Assembly (NCBI GenBank): GCA_009760855.2
Contig: WPIO01000119.1
Location: forward strand, 1 to 48,500
Direction of reading: 5' to 3'
Source of the DNA: Cristatella mucedo
Lineage: Eukaryota; Bryozoa; Phylactolaemata; Cristatellidae
DNA length: 48,500 nucleotides
Made by a program: the position numbers and the translations under genes. Position 1 is the stretch's first letter. The number at the start of each line of letters is the position of its first letter. The notes beneath the pieces are model-generated. The model was given only the letters and a program-made list of their open reading frames with translations, was not told the DNA's origin and ran no database searches. Positions 30,083 through 41,718 of the stretch are shown in pieces.

Positions 30083-30440
30083 CGGGGTCACTCTGGAACT
30101 CCCTCCCGACCTGCGTCAGAACATCCACTGACCTGACCTCATTTAAAAGGAACTTAAAAACACACCTATTTAGGACAGCATTTAGTGGGTCCCTGCGATT
30201 CGTCCTTGATGTGCTTATGCGTGCTGACACTGTGCATGCTGCCACTAACCACATTTGCATGTTGACCCTGTGCATGTCACCCCTAACCATATTATTCATT
30301 TTGCTTGTTTTTCAAGCATGATTTTACTTACCATTCAATTGCATTTCCCTTTGCAGCAAATGTGAAGTGCCTAGAAAGAGATTAAGTTCTCTGAGGGCGC
30401 TTTAGCAAGTGCATTATTATTATCATTATTATTACTACTC
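30083..30440 (+). mobile_element. L2-like LINE copy, C-terminal codons to tail
   Basis: Encodes SLWNSLPTCVRTSTDLTSF and LKTHLFRTAFSGSLRFVL, then the 3' UTR, stem-loop AAGTGCC/GGCGCTTT (a G-U pair is possible) and ATTATTATTATCATTATTAT. Directly upstream of satellite array 2. Confidence 0.88.
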
Positions 30441-30569
30441 TCCGGTTTAGAAGCTGCTAGAAAATCCAGCTGTACCAGCTAGCTCTGCCAGGCCGCCGCG
30501 GGTGCACCAAAAATAGAGTACACACGAACGAGAAATGTAAACGGGAGCGTTAGCGTCACCCAGCAGCGT

Positions 30570-32900
30570 CCAATCTATTTTAATGGATCGTCATAGATTT
30601 CCGTATTTTCCCAGGCTGCTTCCGTCGATTACCGCGTATTGCCCTCGCATGTATGTTCAAGATTTGGTTAAAAGGATGCGGTTGCACTTTTAATACAGCG
30701 AACTGTAGTACGCAAGAAAAATTGAATCTTCTCTTTATTGTAACCGACAATCATAGATTGCTGTATTATCTCGGGCAATTGCGTCAATTGCCATGGATTT
30801 CCCAATGTTGAATGCGCAAAATGACAGTATTTGCGCCACAGTAAGCGTCATTTGGTAGGATAATTACAAATTTAAACAGCCGATTTCCAGAAAATTCGAA
30901 AAAAGATTAAGGTAGCAGCCGGGCAATTGCCGTCGATTGCCGTGCAGTGCCCTCGATTGTGCTTTTTTCGATTGTTTGAAAGGATGCGGCTGCACTTTTG
31001 ATTCAGTATAGTACAATATGGATGAAAAGTTTGATCTTTTCTCAGCAACTGTCGGTCCATTTGTAACTGATCGTTATGGATTGGCGTATTTCCCAGGCCA
31101 TTGCTGTCGATTGCCGTGCGTTTCTGTCGATTGAACGCGCACCGTGAGTGAAAATTATTTGCTTGCACAGGTACATGTTACGTCGAATGAGATTTGCAGT
31201 TATTGCAGCCAATCTTTTCAATTTTCCACGGATTGTCGTATCGGCCCTTACCATTGCTGTCGATTGCCTTGCAGTGTTGACAAGCTACGTTCAAAATAGC
31301 TTAAATGTCCTAAGATTTCACGTTTAGCACAAAGAAATGTGAAACCCGATGACAATTGGGACTCCGTGCAGCCAACTTGTGGTCGACTTGCCATGGATTG
31401 TAGTGGATTATAGCTTTGAGCAGAGCCGTTGCCGTAGATTGCCATGCATTGCCCGAGATTGTACGAGTGCAATTTCTTGAAATGATATGGCTGAATTTAA
31501 ACAGTGTGCTTTGTAACACGCATTCAGAATTGGAGCATTGCGAAACCGATTTCAGGGCATTTTGCATCTGATTGCTGTAGATTGTGGTATTGGCCCGGGC
31601 CATTGCAGTCAATTGTAATGCATTGCTGCCGAACGGTCGAGGCAATTGTAGTGAAACTGTGCGACTACACAATAAATAAAATTAGAGCAACGTGCAATTT
31701 TTATTAGAGCATAAAGTTTACGTCCTCTGATCGTTTTGCTGCAGGTTGCGGTAGATTGACCTACTGGCCCAGGCAGTTGCACCCGATTGCAGCGCATTGT
31801 TGCAGAATGATCGAGGCAATTACAGTGAAGTCATGCGAGTGCACAATAACCAAAGATTAGAGCAGCGTGCTATCATAATTAGAGCTTCCAGTGTACGCAT
31901 TCGGGCCGCTATGCGGCGGACTGTGGCGGATTTCGGTGGATTGAGGTGGATTGTGGTATGGGACCGGGTCGTTGCAGTCGATTGCAATTCATTGCATCAG
32001 ACCGCGTGTGCACAATGGAGCAAAATTTTTTGGTTTACTTTGAACTGAGTCTAGTCCTATATGCAGTGTCAATTAGAGCTTCGCGATGGTGATTTGAGGA
32101 TGATTTGCAGTGGACTAGAGTGAATTTCGGTAGTTTCCCAGGTCATTTCCGGCGATTGCCACCTATTGCCACAGTGCGAGGACGCAAAAGATTTTATTTT
32201 ATGTGGCTGTGCACAAAGCATGGTTTACTTTAATATGGAATAAAAACTGGAGCTTGGCTCAATCTATTTCAGTTTTTGTGCTGTGGATTCCGTGGATTGA
32301 AGTAGATTAAGGTATTGGCCTGGGCTACTGCAGTCGATTGCAGCCAATTGCACGAGAACGGCCGTGCCAACATAAGTGAAATTTTTTTAAGTGCAATTTT
32401 CGCATTCTTCTGTCATATGCAAATAAGAAAGAAGCTTTTCGAGCAGGATTTGTTCGTTGTACTGTGGAATGCAGTGGAATTCGGTGGATTGCTGTGTTGA
32501 CCCGGGAAACTGCATCATTATTTCAGTGGCCTTCGTGAGAACCCGTAAGCGGATTCACTTTTCAAATTTTCTGGGCACATCTTATGTGCAGCGTAGTTTG
32601 ATATTCCAACTTTTTGGATCTGTTCGCAGCTGATGTGTTGTGGATTTGGCGGGAACTAGAATGGATTGCGGAGGATTGTGGTGAATTACGATAAATTTCG
32701 GTACTGGCGTCCGGCGTCAAAGTTCATTTGCATAAGTACTCGTGCGAGGCGCGGCATGAAATTTGGTGGATAGATAAAATCGAACGTGTAATACAATATC
32801 GGTGCAAAATATTTGAGCTCGGCAAAGCTAAATTTTTTTTTATGCTAGCCTACTTAAAGTGGGTTGCAGGCGATTTCGGTAATTAGTCGAACCCAAATTG
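30570..32900 (-). repeat. Diverged tandem satellite, array 2 (about 13-14 units), inverted relative to array 1
   Basis: Cores (TATTGGCCCGGGCCATTGCA and variants, followed by GTCGATTGC) lie near 30643, 30785, 30932, 31103, 31250, 31434, 31605, 31773, 31965, 32150, 32335, 32510 and 32715, spaced about 142-205 bp. Inter-core segments carry TTTGAAAGGATGCGGCTGCA near 31 kb, with the reverse complement of array 1's CAACCACATCCTTTCAA. Right-hand units carry runs of GTGGATTNN. Short minus frames are chance products of the repeat. Confidence 0.8.
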
Positions 32901-33845
32901 TTCAGCTTTCTTATCGCAAATGAATTGATTTCAACGTAATTACTCCGTGGTCCTAAAAGCACAGTCATTAAGACCTTATGGCCATTTTCTAAACTTCTAA
33001 ACACGAGCAATAATAAAGTGCTAGTTAAAATCCATTAAGAAAGTAATATCGTATTCTGTGTTTGTTATTAGGATTCTGTACTTGATGAAAGCACGTAGCG
33101 ACGAATGCAACGAGTGAAAAATTGAACAGCCTTGCTGTTTGCCTTATAGCGTTTCTCGCCTTAAACTCGGAGCACGGCCTTACTTAGTATCCGGCTACCT
33201 GCCTCGTCCAGGCCGGTGGCAGGTTTCATCCACGTTTCGATGAGACATTTAGTGCAGATTGCGCTTCAAACGAGCGAAGAAATAGCCTATTGGCTGCCTA
33301 CGACCGGTTGGCGAAGGTGCTGAGGCTGATGACTTTACAGGCTGGAAACCTTGGAAACCTTTTGGTGGCGACGAAGTGCCAATTTGATCCGGCGAATCGT
33401 CTCTGCATATGGAGGCGGTCGGAGGCCAGGCTTTTGACGCAAGCCTCAAATTAAGCGGTCACACAATCCAGCAGTATTCGTTCGAGAACAGTCCCGCCGC
33501 CAGCTGGAAACAGCGGCGGTCCGAAAAGCTGCCTAGTCGCCAGCACGGCACGTTGGAGGCGAGCAGCTAGCTAGGTGGCTGGATCGGAGCGGGCTCGACG
33601 ATGCGCGGAGACAGCTTACGGCTCGAGCTCCTGAAAGGACCACGGGCGGCAGGTAAGGCAGGCTGAGCCGGGCAGTGTTTTGTTCGGGGCAACCTTCAGG
33701 CTCACCTCTAGTCTCGTTGCAGCTACAATTGGCACACCACTTCCTGCTTACTGAGCGAGATCCTTGCTCTTCTCTATTCCGGGTGCAATTGAAAGACGGT
33801 TAGCTCTAAGCTTGGCTACGCTCATTCCGTATCAATCTAACGCTC
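32901..33845. other. No confident gene; GC-rich toward 33.5 kb
   Basis: Apart from the candidate exon at 33601-33652, nothing is recognised. The 33.3-33.7 kb part is richer in G+C and CpG than its neighbours. Confidence 0.4.
33601..33652 (+). CDS. Possible first coding exon
   Basis: ATG at 33601 opens MRGDSLRLELLKGPRAA and meets a consensus donor GGCAG|GTAAGG after 52 nt (phase 1 out), within a GC-rich stretch. Unspliced, the frame stops at TGA after four further codons. No matching downstream exon found. Confidence 0.2.
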
Positions 33846-33854
33846 TGCAAAGGA

Positions 33855-34052
33855 CGGCGAGCCGTAATGGCTCACTAGGTAAGGTGGTTGCTTTTCATGA
33901 CCTCGGCCCCGACCCCGGGGTCGTGGGTTCGAATCCTGTGATGGGCGATCCTTTATCGCCACTGCAAGCGGCGGCGATAGCCGCCAAGGCTCTTCTGTCG
34001 CTATGCAAAAATTGGCTGTTGAATTGGGTAGTGTTTATTTATTTATTTATAG
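33855..34052 (+). mobile_element. tRNA-derived SINE, best copy (3)
   Basis: A box TGGCTCACTAGGTAAGG (33868-33884) and perfect B box GGTTCGAATCC (33926-33936). The body has GGGCGATCCTTTATCGCCAC, then TGCAAGCGGCGGCGATAGCC (a conserved hairpin) and GGCTCTTCTGTCGCTAT. The tail is TTTATTTATTTAT. No intact promoter-to-terminator tRNA. Confidence 0.85.
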
Positions 34053-35655
34053 GACCTGAGCGTTGTCATATATATGCAAGACCCTAAGCTGTGGGCTCTA
34101 TGTTTTAACTTACAGCTGAAGCCTTGGCGACTAAAGCTGGGCAGCAGCGAGCAGAAAAAATTCGCGAGTAATTCAGCAGTGTGAAAAGAAAACGTCCTTG
34201 CATGCAGGCGGCAACTCCAGGAGGAGTACACTGTTACATGCAATCACGCCAGCAGGACAGCTCTCTCACTGGCCCTCTCACAGATTCTGGAGTTTGGTAA
34301 ATATGAGAATTAGAAAAAGTGCCAAGGGTATTGGACGCAGCGAGAGTTCGACTGAAAGTGGCTTCAAAGCAGAGCCTATAACTACCTGCGTCATCAAATT
34401 TACTAGATTATATTGAGCCTCACGAATCATCTTGCTTTGGTTTTTTATTCTGTTGAATGGCTTTATAGGTTTTAGCTGCTGGGATCTAAGATTAGGCACC
34501 TTAGGGAGGAATTCGTTTCTCATTTTGCAGACTGCGGTTAAGCAAAACCCTATCTTTGAATCTTAACGGTTGGCTCAGCTTTTTTCAGACTGTACCATCG
34601 TTGTCGCTGACAGCTACTCGATGACATAATAGCAGCTATGCCTGCATAAGTAGCCTGTCAACATGTGCTGCTGGATCTTTCCGAGCGTCCACTTGGGGCC
34701 ACCGAAGGCCTAGTCGAGAGTAAATCGCGAGCCATGGGGGAACCTACAATCCCACTTTAGTCTTTGCCATTGAGTAGGTTGTCCTTTTCAAATTTTTGGT
34801 TCCTTCACTGTGACTGCATTGCAGCAGATCCTTTATGTCTATTTCGATGACCGAAAAAGCAAAAATGCTTTAACATGAAAAGCAGCCAAGAGCTAGTGCT
34901 CCAAATTACCTCAAGCTGAAATCCGATCGCCTGCTTGCACCACATGGCATGGATTAAATGGAGCGTGTAGGCTAAGATCCGAATAACCTCTGATGAGAAG
35001 TCTGTTCAAGCCTCAGATTTCGTGCGTCCCATTTTATACTGATCTCTATTCCGAAGCTACTTCCAAATGACTGCTCTTACTTGCTAACGTTTGCACTGCC
35101 ACGCTTTATACATGACAGACTTGAAAGCCGTCTAACCAAAGAGTATCACATGAACGGCTCATGATGGCAACACTTAAGGAAACGAAAATAATAAATATCC
35201 AGGCATTCATAATCTGGAGGATGTTGACCACCAAATTTTCCGTAGGCTATGAATCGTATCTTTCGTTTAGCCATTCTGATCGAAGAATACGCAGGTTAAC
35301 TGCAAACTGGTGGCAATGCGATACGGCAGTAGTTAATGGCAGCCTTTTCTTTGCATCTGCCAAGGCTTACCAAATCATTTTCTGGTTATTTATGGTGCCA
35401 ATGATGCAGGATCGTGCTATAGCAGCGTAACGTAATGCCGTCGAGAATCCTGGCGTAAAACAGATTGCAGCTGACTGCCGCGTGAGAGTTAAAAAGACTC
35501 AGAAAAACGAATCGTTTCTTACTTGCTGCATACATTTTAACACACCATACGACCATATGCCGCCTACGATAGGAATGAGAGCAAAGAGATTAAGTTTCGC
35601 CACGAGCCGGGAATGTTCCCGTACACTTCAAGTTTTCTGGGCCACTGTTGCCCCT
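34053..35655. other. No gene recognised
   Basis: Frames such as 35161-35430 (plus, 89 residues, MMATLKETKIINIQAF) have no known domain. No shared repeats seen. Confidence 0.45.
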
Positions 35656-35659
35656 GGAT

Positions 35660-35800
35660 TCTAGGGGTAACGTGCTCGAACTTCACGACCCAGGTCCGTG
35701 GGTTCAAGTCTTTCTGCGGACAATCTTTTATTGCCTTTTGGCAGCGTGATGATAGCCGCGAAGGCCCTTCTACCAAGAGCTAAACAAGACAGTTAAATCA
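35660..35800 (+). mobile_element. tRNA-derived SINE copy 4, 5'-truncated
   Basis: GGGTAACGTGCTCG, B box GGGTTCAAGTC (one or two changes), GGACAATCTTTTATTGCC, GTGATGATAGCCGCGAAGGC, then a short A/T tail. Confidence 0.65.
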
Positions 35801-35834
35801 ACTAGCCTACAATTTAATTCGTTGTACTGTAATA

Positions 35835-36525
35835 GAAATGCTGTATTTGTATAGCACCCTCAGAAAGTCGAATCTCTTTCTATGCACTTTACGTATACTG
35901 TGAAGAAAGCATGACCAATGTAATGCGCCTAGAAAGAGATTGAGTCCTCTGAGGGAGCTTTATCAAGTACGTTATTATTATTATTGTTATTATGCATTAT
36001 CAGTGGGTGGTAACATGCACAATGCCATCGAGCATAACATGGTTACAAGTGGCATGCACAGGGTCAAAGTGTAGATATGGATAGTGGCAGCATGCACGTT
36101 GTCAGTAAGCATAAATAAGCACGTATAGGATGAATCTCGTTGATTCACTAGATACTACGATAAAAAGGTGTATTATAAGCTTTATTTAAATTTCGTTATG
36201 TCAGGGATCGTCCTGGCATCAGTAGAGAGTAAGTTTCAGGCTTTGGGAGCAGACGAACTCAAGGCGAGGTGTCCAATAGGTTCGAGGTTCGTACGAGGTA
36301 TAGCTAAACGATTTGAGTAAGAACATCGGACGGTACGATGCCTGGCCTAGTGTGGGGGCGGTTTCGATTGGTAGGCCAAAGCCAGAAAATGAAGGGACCT
36401 AAAATTGAGTGACAGAACCTTGAAGAGGATACGATGCTTGATTGGGACCCGCCAGTGCAGTTCGGCAAGAAGCGTGTGCTAGGGCCACGACAGACAAGCC
36501 TAACTGCCGAGTTTTCCACCCACTC
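35835..36525 (-). mobile_element. L2-like LINE copy interrupted by a solo hairpin
   Basis: Stem-loop on the left (CACCCTCAGAAAGTCGAATC), 3' UTR, C-terminal codons, and ENSAVRLVCRGPSTRFLPNC on the minus strand near 36.5 kb. A plus-strand hairpin-only copy is inserted at 35921-35993. Confidence 0.8.
35921..35993 (+). mobile_element. Solo L2-like 3' hairpin nested in a minus-strand copy
   Basis: TAATGCGCCTAGAAAGAGAT, GAGTCCTCTGAGGGAGCTTT, then GTTATTATTATTATTGTTAT: 73 bp containing nothing but stem-loop and tail. No clean target-site duplication. Confidence 0.85.
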
Positions 36526-36529
36526 TACC

Positions 36530-37050
36530 TACCATCGCTACCATCGCAGCTCCCGAGCCGAGCCTCTCTAGTGCTCGCAGCACAGTGCTTTTGGCCACGG
36601 CTTTAGCTAGCCTCTTAAAATGCTCAAGCAGAATCTCGGTGCACTGCCTGAGCGACGGGCAAGTGCTTAATTGGAAACAGAATGCCTGGTTGCAAGCGAT
36701 ACGTTAGCTATGCTCAGACTCAGGTCAGGTCCCTGGAGCCTCACCGTGCTCCCAATCGCAGTGCATTGACACTTCATAAGCCCTCTTAGCTCTGACAAGA
36801 ATGGCTTTATTTACCACGCCTCTCTGAAAAAAACTCCGAATCTCGTGAGTCGTGAATGAGATAGCTGAAGTAGTCAGATCCCTGACACTTTGCATGGCAG
36901 ATCAGCTGTACCATAGTGACGATAGGTAGACCTCGGATACTGTGGACGGTGGATCATCGCCTAGGTAAGGGATTCAGGGCAGCCCGTGCCGCTCATGTAG
37001 CGGCTCCGCCTTGAAAGCGTTGTTTAAAACGGACTATTGCAGACCTGGAT
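36530..37050. other. No gene recognised
   Basis: Non-repetitive within the window; no open frame of note. Confidence 0.5.
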
Positions 37051-37051
37051 G

Positions 37052-38380
37052 ATGATAATAATAATAGACTTGATAAAACGCCAGAGAATGGAACCTCTTT
37101 CTAGGTGCTTGACATTTGCTGCAAACGAAACCCGTTCAAACGGTGAGTGGTATCATGCTTGATAAATGTGAATAAGATTATTATGGTTGACATGCACAGG
37201 ATCCGCATGCAAGTGTGGTTAGTTGCAGCATGCAAAAGTGTCAGCACGCATAAGCACATAATGGACGAATAACTTGGACCCTCTAAATGCTGTCACAAAT
37301 AGGTAAGTTTTTAATTTCTTTTTAAATGTGATCAATTCAGGGGATGTCGTGACGCAAGTCGGGAGTGAGTTCCAAGCTTTGGGAGCATACGAACCAAATG
37401 CGCGGTCGCCAAAGGATTTGAGGTTTGTACGAGGTATAGATAAACAGATTCCGAAAAGTGGTTGGTACGATGCTTAGCCTATTGGGGGCGTAGATCTGAT
37501 AGATAGGCTGGAGCCAAAGAATAAAGAAACCTAAAAATGAGCGACAAAACCTTGAAGTCGATCCGTGGCTTTAATGACAGCCAGAGCAGTTCGGTGGGAA
37601 GTGGTGTGATGTGGCAACAGCAACGGTCACGATAGATAAGCCTAGTTGCAGAGTTTTGCACCAGCTTTCAATCGCCTGATGGCACAGACCGATATACCAG
37701 CAAGCAGTGAGTTACAGAAGTTGAGATGGGATGTCACAAATTCACGGACCAATTTAGATGTGGTAACCCTATCTAAACAAGCCCTAATTTTAGCAATGTT
37801 ACGTAGCTTAAATTAGGCATACTTTATTGTGGAGCTGATGTGGTCGTCTAACGAATGGTCACTTTGGAGCATGACACCAAGATGTCGTGCAAATTCAACA
37901 GGAGATATGCTGGGAGAGCCGATTTTAAGCGTTAGCCTTTTCAATTTCCGAATCACACTTGGTTTGCCCATAACTAGTACGCTAGTTTTATCATCATTCA
38001 ATTTAAGAAAATTTGCTGCCATCCATGTGCTTATGCCATCAATACATGCAGCAAGGGAGTTGAGAGGATTTGACGGGCTCGAGGGCAGGGAGGGAGCAAA
38101 GCAAAGGTATAACTGAGTAGCGTGCGCATAGAAGTGAAAGCCTAGATTTTGCTTGGCAACCACATCGGCAAGCTGGAGCGTATAAACCGCGGAAAAAACT
38201 GGACCACGCACGGAGCCATATTTCAGAGGTACACCTGTACACCATGTTTCAGAGGTACCTCGGATTATGTTTGTCCATTCGCATCATTACCCTGGAATCT
38301 TTCACTGAGCTAGGACCTAAACCATTGCAGAGCAGTGCCAGTGACAGCCAGGCGATATGAGATGCACTCAAGAAGTTAAT
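37052..38380 (-). mobile_element. L2-like LINE copy, RT to tail
   Basis: From right: RT block (GTALQ/LCNGLGP region), then RGPVFSAVYTLQLADVVAKQ, with motif C changed to FYAHATQLYLCF so both catalytic aspartates are lost. Then WMAANFLKLNDDKTSVLVMG, SDHSLDDHISSTIKYA, the C-terminal NSATRLIYRDRCCCHITPL (37479-37661), the 3' UTR and a GATGATAATAATAATAGAC tail. Confidence 0.88.
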
Positions 38381-38521
38381 GGCGGCCTGCCTGGCGGTCA
38401 AAATGCGACGAACATTTCCGAGTAGGTGGCAGGCCCAAGCGGACCGAGCACTCAGTGGGCTAATCAAATAGACCTTAAACCAGTCGTGCGGGTTGCTAAA
38501 CAGTAGCCGCTCAGTAGTTGG

Positions 38522-38705
38522 TGAGCCGTGATGGCACACTAGGTAAGGCGGTTGCTTTCACGACCTCGGGACCGAGGTCGTGGGTTCGATTCCTGCGGTG
38601 GGCGATCTTTTATCGCCACTGCAAGCGGTGGTGATAGCCGTAAAGGCTCTTCTGTCGTTATAAACAAAGAGGCTGTTTAATCAGCTAGGATTTTTTTATT
38701 TATTT
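38522..38705 (+). mobile_element. tRNA-derived SINE copy 5
   Basis: A box TGGCACACTAGGTAAGG, B box GGTTCGATTCC at 38583-38593, hairpin ATCGCCAC/GTGGTGAT, GGCTCTTCTGTCGTTAT and a TTTTTTTATTTATTTT tail. Between the boxes lies CGACCTCGG-GA-CCGAGGTCG, a 9-bp palindrome replacing the anticodon/variable-arm region. Confidence 0.85.
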
Positions 38706-39260
38706 TAGTCACGCACATGGCGAGTCACCTACTGCTCGGAATTCTTTTTCAGCAGCATCGTTCCGGCTTACTTGAACGTATCAGTGCAGTGCTGCCAGAT
38801 GAGCAGGCCGTAAATATGAATTTAATTAATATGAATTGCGCACTAAGAGAATGTAATCTCTATTCAAGCGCTTCATATATGCATCAGGGCTCGAGCCCGC
38901 AACGTCGGCCAGACCTTATCCAAACCAGCTTCGTAAAGCGCTCACAACTGCCGTTTCCTGCTTATGACTCGTGGTTTTTATTTAATTTGTCAGACATACC
39001 GTCTAAGCTTCCAGCCCACAATGGGTTTTTTGCCTCGTCAGTGGCGTGGATGAAGTAAAGAGACTACGTCCGCAAGGCCTGCGGTACACACGGTTGCTTC
39101 AAGCGTGTACATTGAGTGGATTAGGCAGGAAGCACGCTCCCAGATTATTGAGCTGCACAAAGAGAAAAATATATTGCAGCCTCACATTTCCGGAACATAC
39201 CTTCTGTTAGCTCAAGGGCAAGATTCAGCCCCTTGAAAATTCTGACAGACAGGACTTGTT
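38706..39260. other. No confident gene
   Basis: A 113-residue plus frame (38717-39058, MASHLLLGILFQQHRSGLLE) has no recognised domain. Confidence 0.3.
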
Positions 39261-39267
39261 CCGACTA

Positions 39268-40740
39268 TCAGTAATAATAATAATAATACGCTTCAGTTCA
39301 CCCTCAGTGAACCTAATCTCTTTCTAGGACCATGACATATTCTTTAAAGGAAGCACAATCAAACGGTTAATAATAATATGCACGATATTACCAAGTAAAA
39401 GTGGTTAGGGTGACATCCACAGTATCGACATTTAAATGTGATTCGTGGCAGAATACGTTGAGTCAGAACGCGTACGGACAAAAAAGGAAAAATTACGAGG
39501 ATCCACCTAATGCTTTCAAAGTACGCGCATTTTCGGATACTTTTTAAATATCGTCAAGTGGGGGAGAGTTTCGTAACGTCAGTCGGGAGTGAAATCCAGG
39601 CTTTGGGCGCAGACAAACTAAAGATTTTGTCTGCAAAGGATTTAAGGTTGGTACAAGGTATAGCTAAACGATTTGGTTTCCGAAAAGCATGTGACAGCCT
39701 GGTTGGAGAGTAGTTCCGTTTGGTCGGGTCGAGCCAGATAATGAGGGAACCTAAAAGTGAGTGACAACACCTTGAAGTCGATGAGCTGCTGGATTGGGAG
39801 CCAGTGCAGGTCAGCGAGAAGTGGTGTCATGTAACAGCTGAGACGCTCAAGACAGACAAGCCTAGTCGCATAGTTTTTCGCCAACTGCAACTGCCTGATT
39901 ACACAGGCCGGTAAACCAGCAAGCAGGAAGTTGCAGAAGTCAAGACTGGATGTTAGAATGCATCAACCAATCTAGATGCAGTATCAATTTCCATGCGGAA
40001 TTTTAGCAATGTTATGCAGCTGAAAGTAGGCTGACTTTACTGCGGAGTTTATGCCTCGTCCCAGGAGGTATGGGGCTCGCTCTTCATGACCAAAGTCATG
40101 GGTTCGAATCCTGCAGTGGGCGAGTGTTTAAGCTTTCCAATTTCTTAGTCACACTTTTCCCAATCGCTAGTAAGTTGGTTTTTACCATCATTCAATTTAA
40201 GAAAATTTGCTGCCATCTATGTACGATGCCATCAATACATGCAGCAAGGGAGTTGAGAGAACTCGACGGGCTGAAAGGGGTCAAAGCGAAGACACAATTT
40301 AGTGTCATCTGCATAGAAGTGAAAGCCTAGATTGTGCTTGGCAATCACATCGGCAAGTGGGAGAGTATAAAACGTGAAATGAATGGGACCAAGCACAAAG
40401 CCCTGAGGTAGGCCACATTCCAGCTGTTCATTGACTGATGTTCGTCAATTCATTTCAATACTCTCGAGCCTCCCACTAAAATAGGACCTGAACAATTGAA
40501 TTGCTGTGCCAACGATGCCCAGGCGAGATGAGAGGCGCTCGAGGACTTGGTGATCGACAGAATCAAAAGCTGCCGAAAGATCGAGCAAAACAGGCAGAGA
40601 CACTCTACCCATGTCCCACGACCATTGCGTAAGCACAAGTGTTCTTGTAGCTGCAGCAGAGTGTTTCCGCAGCCTTGAGATGTACAAAGGAATTTGTTTT
40701 CGGGGCCGGAAACGCTGCAATACATAAGCTGGCACTGTTC
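39268..40740 (-). mobile_element. L2-like LINE copy split by a SINE
   Basis: Left end AATAATAATAATACGCTTC, 3' UTR, then QLAKNYATRLVCLERLSCYM (39642-39890). After the SINE (40055-40125) it continues with antisense NFLKLN, then LPVLLDLSAAFDSVDHQVLE with WFRSY-type LFRSYFSGRLESIEMN (40445-40735). About 100 bp around the LSLDDH block is missing at the SINE. Confidence 0.85.
40055..40125 (+). mobile_element. tRNA-derived SINE head, copy 6, inside a LINE
   Basis: AGGTATGGGGCTCGCTCTTC, ATGACCAAAGTCATGGGTTC, with perfect B box GGTTCGAATCC followed by TGCAGTGGGCGAGTG. The body is missing. Confidence 0.75.
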
Positions 40741-40744
40741 GCCG

Positions 40745-41715
40745 CAGATAAGTTCCTTTGGTGTACGAAAAATATGGCTATAGCGTCAGAACCGTACCGT
40801 GCTTTTTAAAAGGTGTTCCTCACCCACCCTAGAGCGATTGCACTTACCATGCCGGAAAAATAGGCTCCCACGAACGAGCCTACCGAGCGTGTCCGCGCGC
40901 CAATTTATGGGTGAAGGTCCGCCCCTGCTAATTCTCCGGCTACGAATAGAACCTTCACGTTGCCAAGGACAGAGGCATTTTAGGCGCATTGTTCTAGAAG
41001 GCTTCTACGCAGACGCCCGCTAAATTTTAGGCGCGCTTGTTTATTTTGTAGAGGAGTGTGGGCCATTTCGAAAATTGCCTCCAAAGGTAAGCAGGTTCAC
41101 GTTGACATTTCAAAATAAATAACGCGCGTTCTTGATGTTTTCAACAGTCAGTGCTGCTGAGATATTCTGAATTTCTTTCTTTCTATTGTGCTTTCCACCC
41201 TCTCTATTCAGCATCTCTGGCTTATGTTAACCTATAGTGCCCCCATTTTGTGAAGTAAATATTTTGCTTGAGCTGCAGTGGGCTGTTGTGCAGCTTAAAT
41301 TGATAGCCTGCCAATGCAAACTGAAGGGCAATGCTAAATACCCAAGGGCAGGCTCCGTGCTTAGTCAGCAAAAATGGAGGCACTACGAGCGAGAAAACGC
41401 TTGGCTAACTCAATAGCGATCCCAATAGCGGTCCAGCGATATAAGTCCAGGTCGTACCACCAGACATCACGGCAAGCAGATGTACGTTAAGAGCTAGTGG
41501 CACTTTAAACTTTAAGCGCCATCTGAATAACGCCAAGTACCACAACATGCATCGGACATCCCTGAGAAACGCAAGGAAGACTCAGAGCTAGCGTACCACT
41601 GTTCCTGACCTGAAGGTCGCTCGTCCATGCGAAATCCTTGGCACGGGTCTTACACGTTTAAGCCGGTCCAATGATGGACCGATTCGCGCATGTCAACTCA
41701 GATGCCGTTTGCCAT
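40745..41715. other. No gene recognised
   Basis: Short frames only; no repeat shared with the window. Confidence 0.5.
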
Positions 41716-41718
41716 GTG

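Noticed and set aside
30872-31672. Minus frames in satellite array 2 with recurring C-(T/M)-AI-(D/Y)-GN strings
   Set aside because: The recurrence follows from the nucleotide repeat; units contain indels and stops, so coding selection is not supported.
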